From assembly GCA_024696615.1 (NCBI GenBank), contig JAILGS010000071.1, forward strand, positions 1 through 53,279: a stretch of DNA of 53,279 nucleotides. Reading direction: 5' to 3'. The notes below the pieces were generated by a model. It did no database searches, was not told the origin of the DNA, and worked only from the letters and a program-made list of their open reading frames with translations. Source of the DNA: Lachnospiraceae bacterium (lineage in GTDB: Bacteria > Bacillota > Clostridia > Lachnospirales > Lachnospiraceae). Of the stretch, positions 51,973-53,279 are shown piece after piece (the first letter of the stretch is position 1; each line of letters begins with the position of its first letter). Made by a program: the position numbers and the translations under genes.

Positions 51973-53268
51973 ATGCCTACTGTATCCATTATTGTACCCA
52001 TTTATAATGCGCAAAAAAGCCTGCGTCGTTGTGTGGACAGCATCTTAAAGCAGGAATATAAGGATTTTGAAGTGTGGCTCATGGACGATGGCAGCAAGGA
52101 TGAGTCCGGCGCCATCTGTGACTCCTATGCCGCCATGGACCCTCGCGTGCATGTCATTCATAAGGAAAATTCCGGTGTCTCCGATACGAGAAATCAGGCC
52201 CTCTCCTTAGCAACGGGAGAATTTATTCAGTTTCTGGATGCGGACGATTTTATTACGCCGGAAGCCACCAGATATTTAGTGAATGCAGCCCAGGAACATG
52301 AAGTGGACATGGTGATTGCGGATTTTTACCGTGTGGTGGGGGAGAATCTTTCCCATAAGGGCTCCATTGATGACCAGGGAGTGTTATCCAGAGAAGAATT
52401 TGCCGATCAGATGGCCAAGGGCCCTGCGGACTTTTACTATGGTGTGCTGTGGAATAAGCTATTTCGCCGTTCCATTATTGAAGAATTTGCCATTCGCATG
52501 GATGAAAATCTGAACTGGTGCGAGGATTTCATCTTCAATATGGAATACATCCTCCATGTGAAGAATGTTTACGTGCTTCGTACGCCGATTTACTACTATG
52601 TAAAGACGGAGGGATCCTTAGTATCCCAAGGAATGAGCATCAGTGCCACGGTGCGAATGAAATTAAATGTGGTGGAATATTATACCCAGTTTTATAAGAA
52701 TATCTATCCGGATACTTCCTATGCCTCCAAGCGGCCCACCATCTATAGTTTCTTACTGGATTTTGCCAGCGATGGCACGGCTCTTGGCATTCTTCCAGGA
52801 ACCAAAAAACTTGGCAAGGAACGAAATATCTTCATTCATCCTGCCAAGCTTAATATGCCTTGGGTCTATCAATATTATGAGCAATTATTATTGGATCGGA
52901 ACTTAAATAATGTGGCCATCCAATATGATTTGGAATTAAAGGAAGTCAAGATCCTCCTCTTTATTCATTCCTTTGGAGGAATTGTGGAATTAAAGGAATT
53001 AGCTTCCTACATTGGTTCCTCCCAGATGGCTCTGATTGCTTCCATTGAAGTATTAGCTCTAAAAGGCTTCCTCTCCTTGGATCAAAGAAACCATCCAAGC
53101 AAAGCACTATTAGGAGAACAGGCCTCCGACATCATCAAAAAGATTGATGATGCGGTGGAGGATTTAGAAGCCGCTTGCTTAGAGGATTTCACTCCGGAAG
53201 AACAGGAGCGTTACTTAAGTTACCGAAAGCGCTCTCTGGCCAATTTAGAAAGTCGATTAGAACGTTAA
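51973..53268 (+). CDS. Family 2 glycosyltransferase fused to a MarR-like winged-helix domain
   Basis: 431 residues. Residues 1-230 are a GT-A domain: VSIIVPIYNAQKSL, LMDDGSKDES, SGVSDTRNQAL and the DxD FLDADDF (Asp89-Asp91), with LWNKLFRR near 159. Residues from about 295 to 431 look like a whole MarR protein. A first helix (YQYYEQLLLDRNL) is followed by DLELKEVKILLFI, a helix-turn-helix with ELKELASYIG and recognition helix MALIASIEVLALKGF, a wing (LSLDQRNHPSKALLG) and a long last helix (FTPEEQERYLSYRKRSL). A DNA-binding domain on a glycosyltransferase is unusual. ATG 51973 has GGAAGG upstream. It is coupled to the GH5 gene. A sugar-responsive regulator or a misplaced ancient fusion are both possible. 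Confidence 0.88.
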   Translation: MPTVSIIVPIYNAQKSLRRCVDSILKQEYKDFEVWLMDDGSKDESGAICDSYAAMDPRVHVIHKENSGVSDTRNQALSLATGEFIQFLDADDFITPEATRYLVNAAQEHEVDMVIADFYRVVGENLSHKGSIDDQGVLSREEFADQMAKGPADFYYGVLWNKLFRRSIIEEFAIRMDENLNWCEDFIFNMEYILHVKNVYVLRTPIYYYVKTEGSLVSQGMSISATVRMKLNVVEYYTQFYKNIYPDTSYASKRPTIYSFLLDFASDGTALGILPGTKKLGKERNIFIHPAKLNMPWVYQYYEQLLLDRNLNNVAIQYDLELKEVKILLFIHSFGGIVELKELASYIGSSQMALIASIEVLALKGFLSLDQRNHPSKALLGEQASDIIKKIDDAVEDLEAACLEDFTPEEQERYLSYRKRSLANLESRLER

Positions 53269-53279
53269 AAAATCCCCCG

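Noticed and set aside
51503-52048. 181-codon plus-strand frame over the GH5-glycosyltransferase junction
   Set aside because: It is out of frame with both well-supported genes that it overlaps.
53269-53279. Start of a terminator after the last gene
   Set aside because: Only eleven bases (AAAATCCCCCG-like) remain, too few to judge.

Overview
This window looks like chromosomal DNA of a low-to-moderate GC Firmicute of class Clostridia, most likely a Lachnospiraceae-type gut anaerobe. The basis is the set of families present: a c-di-AMP operon with CdaA and a YbbR protein, a clostripain-like C11 protease, HPr kinase with a Crh-like HPr, the RapZ/WhiA cluster, a sufCBDSU operon, a VTC/DUF4956 pair, and strong AGGAGG-type ribosome binding sites. 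The species assignment is inference. I see no tRNA, rRNA, CRISPR array, insertion sequence or prophage. Genes are tightly packed, almost all on the minus strand, and no stretch of more than 300 bases lacks a gene.

Layout, left to right. 1-270 is the 3' end of a MATE transporter. 426-7982 (minus) is read from a promoter near 8020: two uncharacterised membrane proteins, cdaA, a YbbR-domain cdaR-like gene and a PgcA-type phosphohexomutase, then a terminator, then hflX and thyA. 8086-12066 (minus) holds a glycosyltransferase, a KduD-like dehydrogenase, a 77-residue unknown, a rhomboid protease and an overlapping gene for a single-pass Ig-like surface protein. 12185-16033 (minus) is a purC-purF-purB operon whose leader starts with a perfect palindrome. 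A PilZ c-di-GMP receptor diverges from purC. 16697-23669 (minus) is uvrC-hprK-glcK-murB-rapZ, then whiA and a Crh-like HPr from their own promoter. 23850-28482 (minus) holds ftsH with a long acidic tail and a membrane-anchored C11 protease.

28541-40026 (minus) is rich in polyphosphate enzymes: pap (a two-domain PPK2), an OLD-family ATPase/TOPRIM protein, ppk1 with a lysine-rich N-terminus, mutY, a HAD phosphatase, an EAL protein, then DUF4956 and a VTC-domain polyphosphate polymerase. 40109-45452 (minus) is pepC, an OmpR-type response regulator, its histidine kinase and an ABC-F protein. The VTC and pepC promoters share an 11-bp-spaced direct repeat at the -35 position that matches the CiaR box type (TTTAAG-N5-TTTAAG at VTC). 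This suggests that the two-component system controls both its own operon and polyphosphate synthesis. 45648-50605 (minus) is the sufC-B-D-S-U iron-sulfur operon. It shares an overlapping divergent promoter region with 50808-53268 (plus), which holds a cytoplasmic GH5 glycoside hydrolase and a family 2 glycosyltransferase that carries a MarR-like winged-helix domain at its C-terminus.

The strongest candidates for something new are the glycosyltransferase-MarR fusion and the CiaR-like link between the two-component system and the VTC operon. Next come several proteins with altered key residues: Glu15 in the HPr-like protein, Met in place of the Walker A lysine in RapZ, and an altered active-site neighbourhood in ThyA. 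Start codons were moved downstream of the longest open frame where a good ribosome binding site supported it.
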